64,000 nucleotides of DNA from AP-15 sp963818695 (GCA_963818695.1 CAWFTG010000007.1:124001-188000), one strand, 5' to 3'. Positions 27,891-37,540 are shown, counted from the stretch's first letter. Notes: generated by a model not told the origin, from the sequence alone. Translations and numbers: made by a program.

Positions 27891-28932
27891 ATGCCCCAAT
27901 CCGCGATACCCCCCGGGCGTCATGCGCCGGTTCGGCCGGACTGGCTCGACAAACGCCGCGAGGAGATCCTCGAACCCGATCTGCCGATCGTCGATCCGCA
28001 CCATCATCTGTGGGACCGGCCCGGAAACCGCTATCTGTTCCAGGACCTGCTCGAGGATGTCGGCAGCGGGCACAACATCGTCGCGACGTGCTTCGAGGAA
28101 TGCCGCGAGATGTATCGGGCCGGCGGGCCGCAGGAGCTGAAGTCGCTCGGCGAGACCGAGTTCGTCAACGGCGTCGCGGCGATGAGCGCATCGGGCAAAT
28201 ACGGGCCCGCGCGCTGCTGCGCCGGCATCATCGGAAATGTCGATCTGCGCATCGGCTCGCGCGCCAAGGGCATCCTCGAGCAGCATATCGCCATCTCGGG
28301 CGGCCGCTTCAAAGGCATCCGCAACGGCGCGACCTGGCACGAGGATCCGAGCCTTTCGATCTATTGCTCCGGGGCCCCTCAGGGGCTCTACCGCGACGGT
28401 AATTTCCGCGAGGGCTTCGCCGGGCTCGCCTCGCTCGGGCTCGCCTTCGACGCCTGGCTGTTTCATACGCAGCTGGGCGATGTCGCGGATTTGGCGCGCG
28501 CCTTCCCGCAAGCGACGATCGTGCTCAACCATGTCGGCGGCGCGCTCGCGATCGGCCCCTATGCGGGCAAGGGCGAGGAGGCGTTTGCGGAATGGCGCGA
28601 CGGCGTCCGTCAGGTAGCCAGCTTCCCGAATACTTACGTGAAGCTCGGCGGCCTCGGCATGAAGCTGACTGGCTTTACCTTCTTCGAACATGACATGCCG
28701 CCTTCGTCGGAGGAATTGGAGAAGGCGTGGCGGCCCTATATCGAGACGTGCATCAATGCCTTCGGCCCGCAGCGTTCGATGTTCGAGAGCAACTTTCCCG
28801 GTCGATAAGGGGATGTGCAGCTATCCGGTGATGTGGAACGCCTTCAAGCGTATCGCCGCCGGCTGCTCCGCCGACGAGAAAACCTCGTTGTTCAGCGGCG
28901 CCGCAAAGAAGGCCTATCGACTAGAGGTGTGA
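27891..28932 (+). pseudogene. Amidohydrolase family TIM-barrel enzyme, frame-disrupted near the 3' end
   Basis: The protein begins MPQSAIPPGRHAPVRPDWL; the metal-binding motif is PIVDPHHHLWDRPGN, with further parts CCAGIIGNVDLRIG, GRFKGIRNGATWHEDP, WLFHTQLGDVADLARAFP, TIVLNHVGG and a final MFESNFPVDKG. These match the amidohydrolase-2 family (PF04909; 2-pyrone-4,6-dicarboxylate lactonase/decarboxylase-like). At 28800 an extra G in CCCGG shifts the frame; the true end runs SYPVMWNAFKRIAAGCSADE to 28932, about 346 aa. GGGAGGAACC precedes the ATG. The enzyme probably hydrolyses a lactone or decarboxylates a ring compound. Confidence 0.85.
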
Positions 28933-28940
28933 GTAAAGAG

Positions 28941-29076
28941 ACCCTCACCCACCCAGCCCTGGCGGGCTGGGTCCCCCCTCTCCCGCGGTGCGGGCGAGGA
29001 GCTTCGAACAGAGTGGGACTAGCCTCTCTCCCGCACTGCGGGAGAGAGTGCCGAGCACAGCGAGACGGGTGAGGGT
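28941..29076. repeat. 136-bp palindromic intergenic element with ACCCTCACCC ends
   Basis: The element starts ACCCTCACCC and ends in its inverse GGGTGAGGGT (29067-29076). Inside are nested inverted parts, CCAGCCCTGGCGGGCTGG and CTCTCCCGCACTGCGGGAGAG. It fills the space between two genes. A second, longer copy with the same ends is at 50606-50793. Confidence 0.8.
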
Positions 29077-29104
29077 CGCGCAATCGTAAGAAAGGAAAAG
29101 GAAG

Positions 29105-30361
29105 ATGCCGCTGCCCAATGACGTGGACTCCACCACACCCAAATATCTGCGCGACAAATACGCGATCGTCGGCGTCGGCGAGACGACTTACACCCGCGGC
29201 TCGGGCAGGACGACCCGGGCGCTCGGCACATGGGCGGTCCGGAATGCGATGCTCGATGCCGGGCTGAAGCCGGGCGACATTGACGGGATGCTGTCCTACC
29301 AGGGCGGCGACTCGACGTCGGGGACTTTCATCTCCGGCGATCTCGGCATGCGACTAAACTTCTACATGGACGTGTTCGGCGGCGGGTCGTCGACCGAGGC
29401 GCTGGTCGGCATCGCGATCGGCCTCATCGAGGCGGGATGCTGCAAGGTCGTGGCGATCTTCCGGTCGATGAACGGCTATTCGCAAGTGCGGATCGGCGGT
29501 ACCGGTGCGCGCTCCGCTGCACCGGTGGTCGGGGATATGCTGCACAACCGCGCCTATGGCTGGCAGAGCGCCGGGCAGAATTTTGCGCCGACCTTCATGC
29601 GCCACATGTACGACTACGGCACCAAACCCGAGCAGGTCGCAGCGGTCAAAGTGGCTCACAGCCACCATGCCTCCAATAACCCGAAGGCCTATTACAAGAA
29701 GCGGTTCACAATCGAGGACGTGCTCAATAGCCGCATCATCTGCAAGCCACTGCACCTGCTGGATTGCTGCGTCGAGACCGACAATGCGACTGCGATCATC
29801 GTGACCTCGGCCGAACGCGCGCGCGACTGCAAGCATCCCCTCGTGCTGATCCGCGGCGTCGTCGGCCGCTGCAACAAGCCGCGGCTCGACATGCATTACC
29901 AGCACGGGCCGATCTCGACGGTTGCCGGCTATTACGCCCGTCAGATCCTTTGGCCGAATGCCGGGGTGGGACCGGAGGACATCGACATCACCGGCTCCTA
30001 CGACGCCTTCACCTTCACGACAATGCTGCAGCTGGAAGATTACGGCTTCTGCAAGAAAGGCGAGGGCGGCGAATACGTCAGCAGCGGCGCGATCCAGCTC
30101 GGCGGGCGGCGGCCGAACAACACCAGCGGCGGCCATTTGTGCGAGGGCTATACGCACGGCATGAACATGGTGATCGAGAACACCCGCCAATTGCGCCACG
30201 ACGCCGACGATTCCTGCCCGATCGGCGCCGACGGCAAGCGCCAGCATAGTTACGATTACCGCGAGGGCGGCTGCCGCCAGGTGAGGAATGTCGAGGTCAG
30301 CGCCAATCTCGGCTGGGCCAACCCGTCGACCGCCTCGTCGATGGTGATGCGCCGCGGCTGA
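29105..30361 (+). CDS. Thiolase-like protein (Ltp2/SCP2-thiolase group)
   Basis: This 418-aa thiolase-fold protein starts YAIVGVGETTYTRGSG. Where true thiolases carry the nucleophilic Cys (NxxCSSG), it reads DVFGGGSSTEALVG, so that Cys is absent. The C-terminal active-site region reads NTSGGHLCEGYTHGMNMV, like the SGG..EGYxHG motif of steroid side-chain aldolases such as Ltp2. It lies 15 bp before a DUF35 protein; such pairs form aldolase or acyl-transfer complexes in which DUF35 completes the enzyme. AAGGAAAAGGAAG precedes the ATG. A carbon-carbon cleaving aldolase is the best guess; the substrate is unknown. Confidence 0.85.
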   Translation: MPLPNDVDSTTPKYLRDKYAIVGVGETTYTRGSGRTTRALGTWAVRNAMLDAGLKPGDIDGMLSYQGGDSTSGTFISGDLGMRLNFYMDVFGGGSSTEALVGIAIGLIEAGCCKVVAIFRSMNGYSQVRIGGTGARSAAPVVGDMLHNRAYGWQSAGQNFAPTFMRHMYDYGTKPEQVAAVKVAHSHHASNNPKAYYKKRFTIEDVLNSRIICKPLHLLDCCVETDNATAIIVTSAERARDCKHPLVLIRGVVGRCNKPRLDMHYQHGPISTVAGYYARQILWPNAGVGPEDIDITGSYDAFTFTTMLQLEDYGFCKKGEGGEYVSSGAIQLGGRRPNNTSGGHLCEGYTHGMNMVIENTRQLRHDADDSCPIGADGKRQHSYDYREGGCRQVRNVEVSANLGWANPSTASSMVMRRG

Positions 30362-30376
30362 CAGAGGAGAAAGAGC

Positions 30377-30898
30377 ATGGCTATTCGCGGCGAATATCTC
30401 GGCACGACGCTCACTGTCGATGATCTCGATATCGAGAACCTCGAGTATTTCCGGCATTGCGCGGAGCACGATTTTCATCTGCAGGCCTGCGCGCAGTGCG
30501 GCCGGCTACGCTATCCGCCGACCACCGCTTGTCCATGGTGCGCAGCACTGGAATCGACTTGGAAGAGGGTAGAAGGCAAGGGCACCGTGCATTCCTACAG
30601 CGAGGTGCACCACGCCATTCAGCCTGCGTTCCGCGGGCACACGCCATATCTGATCCTGCTCGTGGATCTCGACACGCAAAAGGGCGAGCCGACCCCCGAC
30701 GAAGCGTTGCGCGTCGCCGGTAACCTGTGCACCCCCGACGGTCAGCTGGCGCCGGCCGATCAGGTGCGCCGCGTCGGGATAGGCAGCCGCGTGCGCATGG
30801 TGTTCAGTGACGTCGCTCCCGGCCTCTCCCTGCCGCAGTGGACGATCGACGCCACCGCGCCGCAGCCGGCAAACGTCTGGCGCTACCCGCAGGAATAA
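30377..30898 (+). CDS. DUF35 Zn-ribbon/OB-fold protein, partner of the thiolase-like protein
   Basis: This 173-aa protein has a rubredoxin-like zinc ribbon with two Cys pairs (CAQCGRLRYPPTTACPWC) after an N-terminal helix (EYFRHCAEHDFHLQAC), then an OB-fold acyl-CoA-binding domain (GKGTVHSYSEVHHAI, PYLILLVDLDTQKGEP, GIGSRVRMVFSDV). Such ChsH2/DUF35 proteins bind thiolase-like partners and are needed for aldolase activity in steroid degradation. Spacing and co-direction with the thiolase-like gene support a complex. AGAGGAGAAAGAGC precedes the ATG. Confidence 0.88.
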   Translation: MAIRGEYLGTTLTVDDLDIENLEYFRHCAEHDFHLQACAQCGRLRYPPTTACPWCAALESTWKRVEGKGTVHSYSEVHHAIQPAFRGHTPYLILLVDLDTQKGEPTPDEALRVAGNLCTPDGQLAPADQVRRVGIGSRVRMVFSDVAPGLSLPQWTIDATAPQPANVWRYPQE

Positions 30899-31236
30899 TT
30901 GGGGTCAAGTGATCTTCAATCGGCCCCAGGCAGGCTGAGCGAAGAGATCTGCTCTGCGCTGCAGCCGCGATAATCCCGCCGCTCAGCCGTCTCCAACATG
31001 CGGCATTAAGTGCCGGCGAGGCGGTCGGCCGCGTCATCCTGGTCATGGTCAGCCTGGCGCCGCCGACTGTCGCGGCACGCAGCAAATCGGATGTCGACAC
31101 GGTAGGGAGATTGCGCCCGGCGATGCGGGCAAAGATTGCCGCCTTGCGCATCTCCTCTCACAAAATGATCGGGCGGAAACTCCCCGAACGAATCCGGAAC
31201 TGGTACACTGCCGCCGACAAGGAGGAAATTTCGGCC
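30899..31236. other. Intergenic region upstream of the B12-dependent ribonucleotide reductase
   Basis: No supported gene is seen. I looked for a cobalamin riboswitch and see no B12-box-like sequence. The end holds AAGGAGGAAA (31219-31228), a strong ribosome site 9 nt before the nrdJ start. Confidence 0.5.
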
Positions 31237-33658
31237 ATGGCGCTCGTCGGCTCGATATCGCAGCAGATCTGGGACATGAAATATCGCCTACGGTCCGCTT
31301 CGGGCGAGATGCTCGACAAGACGATCGAGGATACGTGGCGACGGGTCGCGATGGCGCTCGCCGCACCCGAGCGCGCGCCCCCACGCTGTGGGCCGAGCGG
31401 TTCTACGCTGCAATGACCGATTTCAAATTCCTGCCGGCGGGGCGCGTCGTCGCCGGCGCCGGGAGCAGACGCTCGGTGACACTTTTCAACTGCTTTGTGA
31501 TGGGCACGATCCCCGACGACATGGGCGGGATCTTCGCCCATCTGCGTGAGGCGGCGCTGACGATGCAGCAGGGTGGCGGCATCGGCTACGATTTCTCGAC
31601 GCTTCGGCCGCGCGGCGCTCCGGTCAAGGGCGTCGGGGCCGACGCCTCCGGCCCACTTTCCTTCATGGATGTGTGGGACGCGATGTGCCGGACGATCATG
31701 AGCGCCGGATACCGGCGCGGCGCGATGATGGCGACGTTGCGCTGTGACCATCCGGACATCGAGGCCTTCATCGAGGCGAAGCGCGAGCCCGGCCGGCTGC
31801 GCATGTTCAACCTCTCGGTGCTCGTCACCGACGCCTTCATGAAGGCGGTCGAGCAGGACGCCCCATGGGAGCTTTCCTTTGGCGGCCCCGATGGCGCTAA
31901 GACCACCTGGAAGGTGCTGCCAGCGCGCGAGCTGTGGGACAAGATCATGCGCGCGACTTATGCCTATGCCGAGCCCGGAGTGATCTTCATCGACCGCATA
32001 AACCGGCGGAACAACCTCTGGTATTGCGAACAGATAACCGCAACCAACCCGTGCGGCGAGCAGCCGCTGCCGCCCTACGGCGCGTGCTTGTTGGGCTCGA
32101 TAAACCTGGCGAGCCTCGTCCAAAACCCATTTAGTCCCGAGGCGCGCCTCGATCTCGACCGATTGCGCCGGCTGGTGCCCGACTGTGTCCGCATGATGGA
32201 CAATGTCGTCGACATCTCGCAATTCCCGCTGGCGCAGCAACAGGAGGAGGCGCGTCAGAAACGGCGCATCGGGCTGGGAGTTACCGGGCTCGCCGACGCG
32301 CTGATCCTGTGCGGGTTGCGTTATGGCTCGGCTGCGGCGGTTGCAGCGACCGAGAGCTGGCTCGGCACGATCCGGCGCGAGGCCTATCTCGCCTCGTGTG
32401 CGCTCGCGGCCGAGAAGGGCGCTTTCCCGCTGTTCGACCGCGACCGCTACCTCGCGGGCGAGACGGTCATGCCCCTGGACGAGGACGTGCGCCGGCAAAT
32501 CGCTGAAAATGGCATCCGCAATGCGCTTTTGACCTCTGTCGCGCCGACCGGCACGATTTCGCTGTTCGCCGACAACGTTTCCTCCGGGATCGAGCCGGTG
32601 TTCAGCTTTCGCCATACGCGCAATGTGCTGATGCCCGACGGCACCCGCCGCGAAGAGGAGGTGACCGACTACGCCTACCGGCTGTTCCGCCGGGTCAAGG
32701 GCGAGGACGCGCCGCTGCCCGATTATTTCATCGATGCGCAGGCGCTGACCCCCGATGACCACGTCATCATGCAGGCGGCGGTGCAGAAGCACATCGACAG
32801 CTCGATCTCGAAGACGATCAATGTTCCGGCGGAGATTCCGTTCGAGCGCTTCAAGGACGTCTATGTCAAGGCTTACGCGCTCGGCTGCAAAGGCTGCACG
32901 ACTTACCGTCCGAACGAAGTCACCGGCGCCGTGCTCGAGGCCAAGGACCCGGCCACCTCTGCTCCGGCATGGCCCCGGCCATCGCCCCGGCCATCGTCGT
33001 GCGGCGCGCGGCGCAACAGCCCGAGCTGCCGCTTCCGCCACCGGCGCCGGCAGCTTCGCCGAAGCCGACAGAAGCTCCATTTGGCGACATCTTCGAGGCC
33101 GGCGGCGTCGTCTACATGACGCAGCCGCTGAGCCGGCCGGAGGCATTGCCCGGGCAGACCTACAAGCTCAACTGGCCGGACAGCGAGCACGCGCTCTACA
33201 TCACGCTGAACGACATCGTTCAGGACGGCCGCCGCCGGCCCTTCGAGGTGTTCATCAACTCGAAGAATATGGAGCATTACGCGTGGACGGTCGCGCTGAC
33301 CCGCATGATCAGCGCCGTCTTCCGCCGCGGCGGCGATGTGTCGTTTGTCGTCGAGGAGATGAAGGCCGTGTTCGACCCGCGCGGCGGCGCGTGGATGGAG
33401 GGCAAATACGTGCCCTCTTTGTTGGCCGCGATCGGCGACGTCATCGAGCGCCATATGATCGAGATCGGCTTTCTGCCGGCACGCGGCCAGAGAGCCAGGA
33501 TCAGCGAGCAGAAGATTGCCGCGGCGAGCCCGATGATCTCCGATCGGAGATCGGCCGCGGCCCGCATGGCGCAATGCCCCAAATGCGGCGAGGCGGCGCT
33601 GATCCGCATCGAGGGCTGCGACCAGTGCACAAGCTGCGATTATTCCAAGTGCTGGTAG
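31237..33658 (+). pseudogene. nrdJ: Adenosylcobalamin-dependent ribonucleotide reductase (class II), frame-disrupted twice
   Basis: MALVGSISQQIWDMKYRL and KTIEDTWRRVA open the protein. After a break in the C5 run at 31378-31382 it continues LWAERFYAAMTDFKFLPAGR, FNCFV (first redox Cys), ITATNPCGEQPLPPYGACLL (finger-loop N-x-C-x-E), NALLTSVAPTGTISLFADNV and GCKGCTTYRPN. After a second break near 32967 it ends DIFEAGGVVYMTQPLSRPEA to a Cys-rich tail (CPKCGEAALIRI, CTSCDYSKCW) that re-reduces the active site. About 807 aa if restored. It makes deoxyribonucleotides using B12. Catalytic residues are intact and both breaks look like single-base deletions. Confidence 0.88.
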
Positions 33659-33673
33659 CTATCAGGAGCAGGG

Positions 33674-34345
33674 ATGAGCGGCTTTTCGAATGAAGCCTGG
33701 CAGCGCACCTCGGCCTTGCGGGACGCGATCCACCGACTGCCTTTCAACACCGAACTCGCGGCCGGCTCGCTGAGCCGCGACCGGTTCCGGACCTACATTA
33801 CGCAAGACGCGATCTATCTCGGCCAGTTCTCCCGCGCGCTTGCAATCTCGGCGGCCAAAGCTCCGGATACCGCAACAATGCAGTCCTTTGCACAATCGGC
33901 GCTGGGAGCGATCGCCGTCGAGCAGGCATTGCACGGCCGGTATTTGCGCGACTTTGGCGTCGATCCGGTCTCCATCGCCGATGCCGAGCCATCGCCGAAC
34001 TGCCTCGCCTACACCAGTTATCTGATCGCCGCGGCCTATCATGATCCTTGGGAAGTTCTGGTCGCTGCCCTACTGCCCTGCTTTTGGATTTATTGGGATG
34101 TCGGCTGCGCAATCGCCCGAACAGCGGCGCCACAGAACCCGTACAAGGCGTGGATCGAGACTTACGCCGACGAGCGGTTCGGCGAGGCAGTACGGACAGT
34201 CATCGCGATAACTGATCGGGCGGCCGATGCCGCGACCCCGGCAACCCGCAGCAAAATGCTGGCGGCCTTTACTCGCGCCTGCCAGTATGAATGGCTGTTC
34301 TGGGACGGCGCCTACCAGCGCCGCGGCTGGCCGCAATTTGGTTGA
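33674..34345 (+). CDS. tenA: TenA/thiaminase II family protein
   Basis: This 223-aa all-helical protein has the family positions: Asp in TYITQDAIYLGQFSRAL, the catalytic Cys in AALLPCFWIYWDVG, and the Glu in CQYEWLFWDGAY near the end. It matches TenA, which hydrolyses aminopyrimidine breakdown products for thiamine salvage. It lies 15 bp after nrdJ. No TPP riboswitch is seen and no other thiamine genes are nearby, so a role on another substrate is possible. The start MSGFSNEAW follows CAGGAGCAGGG. Confidence 0.88.
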   Translation: MSGFSNEAWQRTSALRDAIHRLPFNTELAAGSLSRDRFRTYITQDAIYLGQFSRALAISAAKAPDTATMQSFAQSALGAIAVEQALHGRYLRDFGVDPVSIADAEPSPNCLAYTSYLIAAAYHDPWEVLVAALLPCFWIYWDVGCAIARTAAPQNPYKAWIETYADERFGEAVRTVIAITDRAADAATPATRSKMLAAFTRACQYEWLFWDGAYQRRGWPQFG

Positions 34346-34371
34346 AGGCGGCGTGGGATGAGAGAATGTAC

Positions 34372-35592
34372 ATGATGAGCGAAGAGACGCGCTTACCGGG
34401 AGATATCGACACGCAACCCCTGGTGCAGGCTGCGGCGGCGCTGCAGCCGGCGCTCCGCAGCTACCGTGAGGAGATCGAGCGCGAGCAGCGCCTGCCCAAA
34501 GCGTTGGTCGAGCGATTGCGCACCGCCGGGTTCTACCGGATGGTGATCCCGCGCGACTTGGGCGGCCTGCAGGTCGACCCGCTTACCTATCTGCGCGCCG
34601 TCGAACTCCTGGCCGAGGGCGCCGGCTCGGTCGGTTGGAACCTTGGCAACGGCGGGGTCGGCCAGCTCGTGACGCTCGGCTTGCCCGAAGAGGGAGTGCA
34701 CGAGATCTACGGTAAGCGCGCCGACACGATCATCGCCGGCACTGCGGTGCCGGGCGGCGGGCAGGCGGTGCCGGTCGATGGCGGCTACCGGGTCACCGGC
34801 AGATGGCAGTTCGGCACCGGCTGTCAGGAGGCGAGCTGGATGCTCGGCAGCTTCCAGGTGCTCGGCGATGACGGCCAGCCGCGCCGGCACCCGGAAGGCA
34901 GCTCGCTCTACTGGCGCGGCGTGTTTGCGCGCTCGGAAGCGGAGATCGTCCCCGGGAGCTGGGATGTCACCGGACTGCGCGGCACCGGCAGCTTCGACTG
35001 GACGGTCGAGGACGTGTTCCTGCCGGAGCGGCGGACGATGCCGCAAATCGGCATCCCCCTCGAGAACCAATGGTCGCGCTGGCCGGGGATCACCTATCAG
35101 CTGCCGGTCCAGTGCTGGGTCGGGCCACACCACAGCGCGGTGATCACCGGCATCGCGCGGGCCGGCATCGATGCGCTGATCGAACTGGCTGGCGGCAAGC
35201 AGCCTCGCGGCCGCCCCGCCGGGTTGCTCTGCGATAACCCGCAGGTCCAGGATGCGGTCGGGCGCGCGGACGCGATATTGAACGCGGGGCGCGCCTACCG
35301 CACCGTAATGATCACCGAGCTGTGGAATACGGTCGCTGCCGGCAAGGAGACCACCCTCGAGCAGCGCGCCCGTTGCCGGCTGGCTGCGGTCTACGCCGCC
35401 GACTGCGCGCGAGAGGCGATGGATTTGATTTACCGGCACGGCGGCAGCACGTCGTTCAAACGCGAGAGCCGCCTCGCCGAGTGCTGGCGCGACCTGCACA
35501 CCGTCGGCCAGACCGTCACGCTCGCGCCGGAATGGTACCCGATCGGCGGGCGCGTCTACCTCGGCCTCGACCCCGGGCCCCGCCTGCGCTAA
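34372..35592 (+). CDS. Flavin-dependent monooxygenase of the acyl-CoA dehydrogenase fold
   Basis: This roughly 406-aa protein is a paralogue in fold to the one at 4873. It shows LPKALVERLRTAGFYRMVIP, GSVGWNLGNGGVGQLV, GYRVTGRWQFGTGCQEASWM and DVTGLRGTGSFDWTVEDVFL, the pattern of HsaA/HpaB-like two-component oxygenases that need reduced flavin from a reductase. Three in-frame ATGs lie at 34366, 34372 and 34375; the middle one is best spaced from GAGAGA. It is 26 bp after tenA. The substrate is unknown, probably an aromatic or heterocyclic ring. Confidence 0.82.
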   Translation: MMSEETRLPGDIDTQPLVQAAAALQPALRSYREEIEREQRLPKALVERLRTAGFYRMVIPRDLGGLQVDPLTYLRAVELLAEGAGSVGWNLGNGGVGQLVTLGLPEEGVHEIYGKRADTIIAGTAVPGGGQAVPVDGGYRVTGRWQFGTGCQEASWMLGSFQVLGDDGQPRRHPEGSSLYWRGVFARSEAEIVPGSWDVTGLRGTGSFDWTVEDVFLPERRTMPQIGIPLENQWSRWPGITYQLPVQCWVGPHHSAVITGIARAGIDALIELAGGKQPRGRPAGLLCDNPQVQDAVGRADAILNAGRAYRTVMITELWNTVAAGKETTLEQRARCRLAAVYAADCAREAMDLIYRHGGSTSFKRESRLAECWRDLHTVGQTVTLAPEWYPIGGRVYLGLDPGPRLR

Positions 35593-35647
35593 CGCGCATT
35601 CCGATCAGGTTACCCCACCAATTCCGACCGTCATGGCAGGCGACCGT

Positions 35648-35724
35648 AGGGCGGATGAGCGCTAGGCGATCCGCCGGTCACCTGGTTGGCTTGCGTGCCG
35701 GATTACGCTCCGCTCATCCGCCCT
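35648..35724. repeat. REP-like inverted repeat (AGGGCGGATGAGCG)
   Basis: AGGGCGGATGAGCG at 35648-35661 is exactly inverted at 35711-35724. GCGATCCGCC and GCCGGATTACGC lie between. This is the dispersed GGCGGA-type palindrome, related to the pieces at 8997-9155. Confidence 0.7.
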
Positions 35725-35844
35725 CCTGATGGGCACGAGCCTGCCTCCCCCGTGATGTCCACCCGCAGATGTGGTACACGCCTTCGTGATTGCCGGGCCT
35801 GAACTCGGCGATCCATACTCAGCTTCAGCCCGTGTGGGTCTTTC

Positions 35845-35877
35845 GGATATGCCCGGGTCGAGCCTGGGCATGACGTC
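35845..35877. repeat. Short palindromic repeat (ATGCCCGGGTCGAGCCTGGGCAT)
   Basis: A stem of ATGCCCGGG and CTGGGCAT around TCGAG lies 35 bp upstream of the binding-protein gene. It is one of the 'CCCGGGCTTGACCCGGG' type dispersed repeats; a related piece lies inside the cca gene at 46886-46910. Confidence 0.55.
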
Positions 35878-35911
35878 TGCAGCTGGCAAGCTGCTCAAAA
35901 TGGGAGGGAGA

Positions 35912-37177
35912 ATGTCTGGAAGGGTGGTGATGGCGGCTGCGGCGATCGCGCTGCTGCTGGCCGGGATCGGAACAGCTCGGGCCGACACTCCCGCAGGTCC
36001 GCCGATTACGATCGGGTTCAGCATGCCGTTGACCGGCGGGCTTGCGGTCAATGGCACCTCGGGGCTGCTGGCAATGCAGATCTGGGCGGAGGACACTAAT
36101 CAAAAAGGCGGGCTGCTTGGCCGGCCGGTCAAGCTCGTCTATTACGACGATCAGACCAACCCGTCTCTGGTGCCCGGCATCTACACAAAACTGCTCGACG
36201 TCGACAAGGTCGACCTCGTCGTCTCGGCCTACGGCACCAATGTCACGGCCCCGGCATTGCCGGTCGTGATCCAGCACAACAAGACGTTCATGGGTCTCTT
36301 CGCAATGGACGTCAACGAGGAGTTCCACTACCCGAAATACTTCTCGATGCTGCCGGTCGGCCCGGATCCGCGGGCGGCGATCTCCGAGGGCTTTTTCGAG
36401 ATCGTCAAAGCCAATAAGGACAAGCTCGGCCTGAAAACGATCGCATTGGCGGTCGATGACGGCGAGGCGACGCGCAATACCGCCGACGGCGCCCGGGTCA
36501 ATATCAAGAAGGCCGGCCTCACCGTCGTCTACGACAAGACCTACCCGCCAACGACGACCGACTTCAGTCCGATTATTCGGGCTGTCCAGGCGACTAGCCC
36601 CGACATCGTTTATTTCGCATCCTATCCGCCCGACAGCGTCGGCTTGATCCGTGCAATGCACGAGATCGGGCTCAATACCAAGATATGCTGCGGTACGATG
36701 ACCGGGCCGCAGAGCACTTCGCTCAAGACGTCACTTGGTCCAATGCTCAATGGCATCATAACCTTCGACTGGTGGCTGCCGGCGCCGAAACTGCGGTTCC
36801 CCGGCGTGATGGAGTTTCTGGAGCGTTACCAGAAGCAGGCGGCCGGCAAGGGGGTCGATCCGCTCGGCTATTATCTCGCGCCTTGGGCCTATGCCGATTT
36901 GCAGGTGATGGGGGAGGCGGTCGAGCAGACCAAGAGCCTCGACCAGGACAAGATCGCCGATTACATCCGCTCCCATACCTTCAAGACTGTGGTGGGCGAC
37001 GTCGCCTTTGGCGAGAAGGGCGAGTGGAAAAAGGCACGCGTCCTGACCATCCAGTTTCAGGGCATCGCCGGCACCAGTGTCGATGACTTCCGCGACGGCA
37101 AGGGCGAAGTCGTGCTGTGGCCGGATGAGTACAAAGCCGGCGAGCCGATCTTGCCCTACTCGTCAGTTACGCACTGA
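35912..37177 (+). CDS. Branched-chain amino acid-type ABC transporter substrate-binding protein
   Basis: This 421-aa periplasmic protein has a Sec signal (MAAAAIALLLAGIGTARAD). The Leu/Ile/Val-binding fold reads ITIGFSMPLTGGLAVNG, NQKGGLLGRPVKLVYYDDQT, VDLVVSAYGTNVTAPALPVV, YFSMLPVGPDPRAAISEGFF and FAYSPPDS-like YFASYPPDSVGLIRAMHEIG. GGGAGGGAGA precedes the ATG. No permease or ATPase follows, so the partner transporter is elsewhere. Members of this family bind amino acids, amides or aromatic acids; which one is unknown. Confidence 0.88.
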   Translation: MSGRVVMAAAAIALLLAGIGTARADTPAGPPITIGFSMPLTGGLAVNGTSGLLAMQIWAEDTNQKGGLLGRPVKLVYYDDQTNPSLVPGIYTKLLDVDKVDLVVSAYGTNVTAPALPVVIQHNKTFMGLFAMDVNEEFHYPKYFSMLPVGPDPRAAISEGFFEIVKANKDKLGLKTIALAVDDGEATRNTADGARVNIKKAGLTVVYDKTYPPTTTDFSPIIRAVQATSPDIVYFASYPPDSVGLIRAMHEIGLNTKICCGTMTGPQSTSLKTSLGPMLNGIITFDWWLPAPKLRFPGVMEFLERYQKQAAGKGVDPLGYYLAPWAYADLQVMGEAVEQTKSLDQDKIADYIRSHTFKTVVGDVAFGEKGEWKKARVLTIQFQGIAGTSVDDFRDGKGEVVLWPDEYKAGEPILPYSSVTH

Positions 37178-37473
37178 GTTAGGTCGTTCGAGCGCTCGGG
37201 TCGCCAATGCGACGACACGGGGGGATCGGCCGAGCGCGCGCGCCGCCTCGTCCAAGGTATCGGCTCTGCGCTCGCGCCAATGCTGAAAAGCGTCCGGTGT
37301 CATCGTCTCGCCCGCCTGCTCCTGCGCCAGGCGCCAGAGGGTGTCGGCTGACATGTCGAACTCGTCAGTCCAAACGATATCGGTGCCAGGCTCGGGATCG
37401 CGCGCGCGGCGACATGACGCCGAAAGTTTTAGGTCTGAGCGAAATTTTTGAGGTCGACGAGGGGCTCGCCCCA
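37178..37473 (-). pseudogene. Decayed DUF2442-like gene with C-terminal helix-turn-helix-like part
   Basis: Minus-strand reading gives WGEPLVDLKNFAQT, then an in-frame TAA at 37429-37431, then after a frame change in the GC repeat at 37399-37411 the segment PEPGTDIVWTDEFDMSADTL, WRLAQEQAGETMTPDAFQHW and LGRSPRVVALATRALE. These fit the DUF2442 domain followed by a small HTH-like tail, but with a stop, a frameshift and a shortened tail. No usable start is present. DUF2442 genes are often toxin-antitoxin-like partners; none is beside it. I consider it a true pseudogene. Confidence 0.55.
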
Positions 37474-37540
37474 TTGTGATCGTTCAGCACCGCGCGCTTG
37501 ATCGCCGGTAGAGGGACTGCTAATAACGGCAAACGGCCTC

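Noticed and set aside
30804..31236. Amidohydrolase-like segment (TSDLLRAATVGGARL) on the minus strand before nrdJ
   Set aside because: A single short motif without neighbours of a TIM-barrel fold; too weak to call even a pseudogene.
30899..31236. Cobalamin riboswitch upstream of nrdJ
   Set aside because: No B12-box-like sequence or plausible multi-branch fold is visible by eye.
31158..33146. Long minus-strand open frame opposite nrdJ
   Set aside because: It is antisense to the ribonucleotide reductase, is low-complexity and shows no motif.
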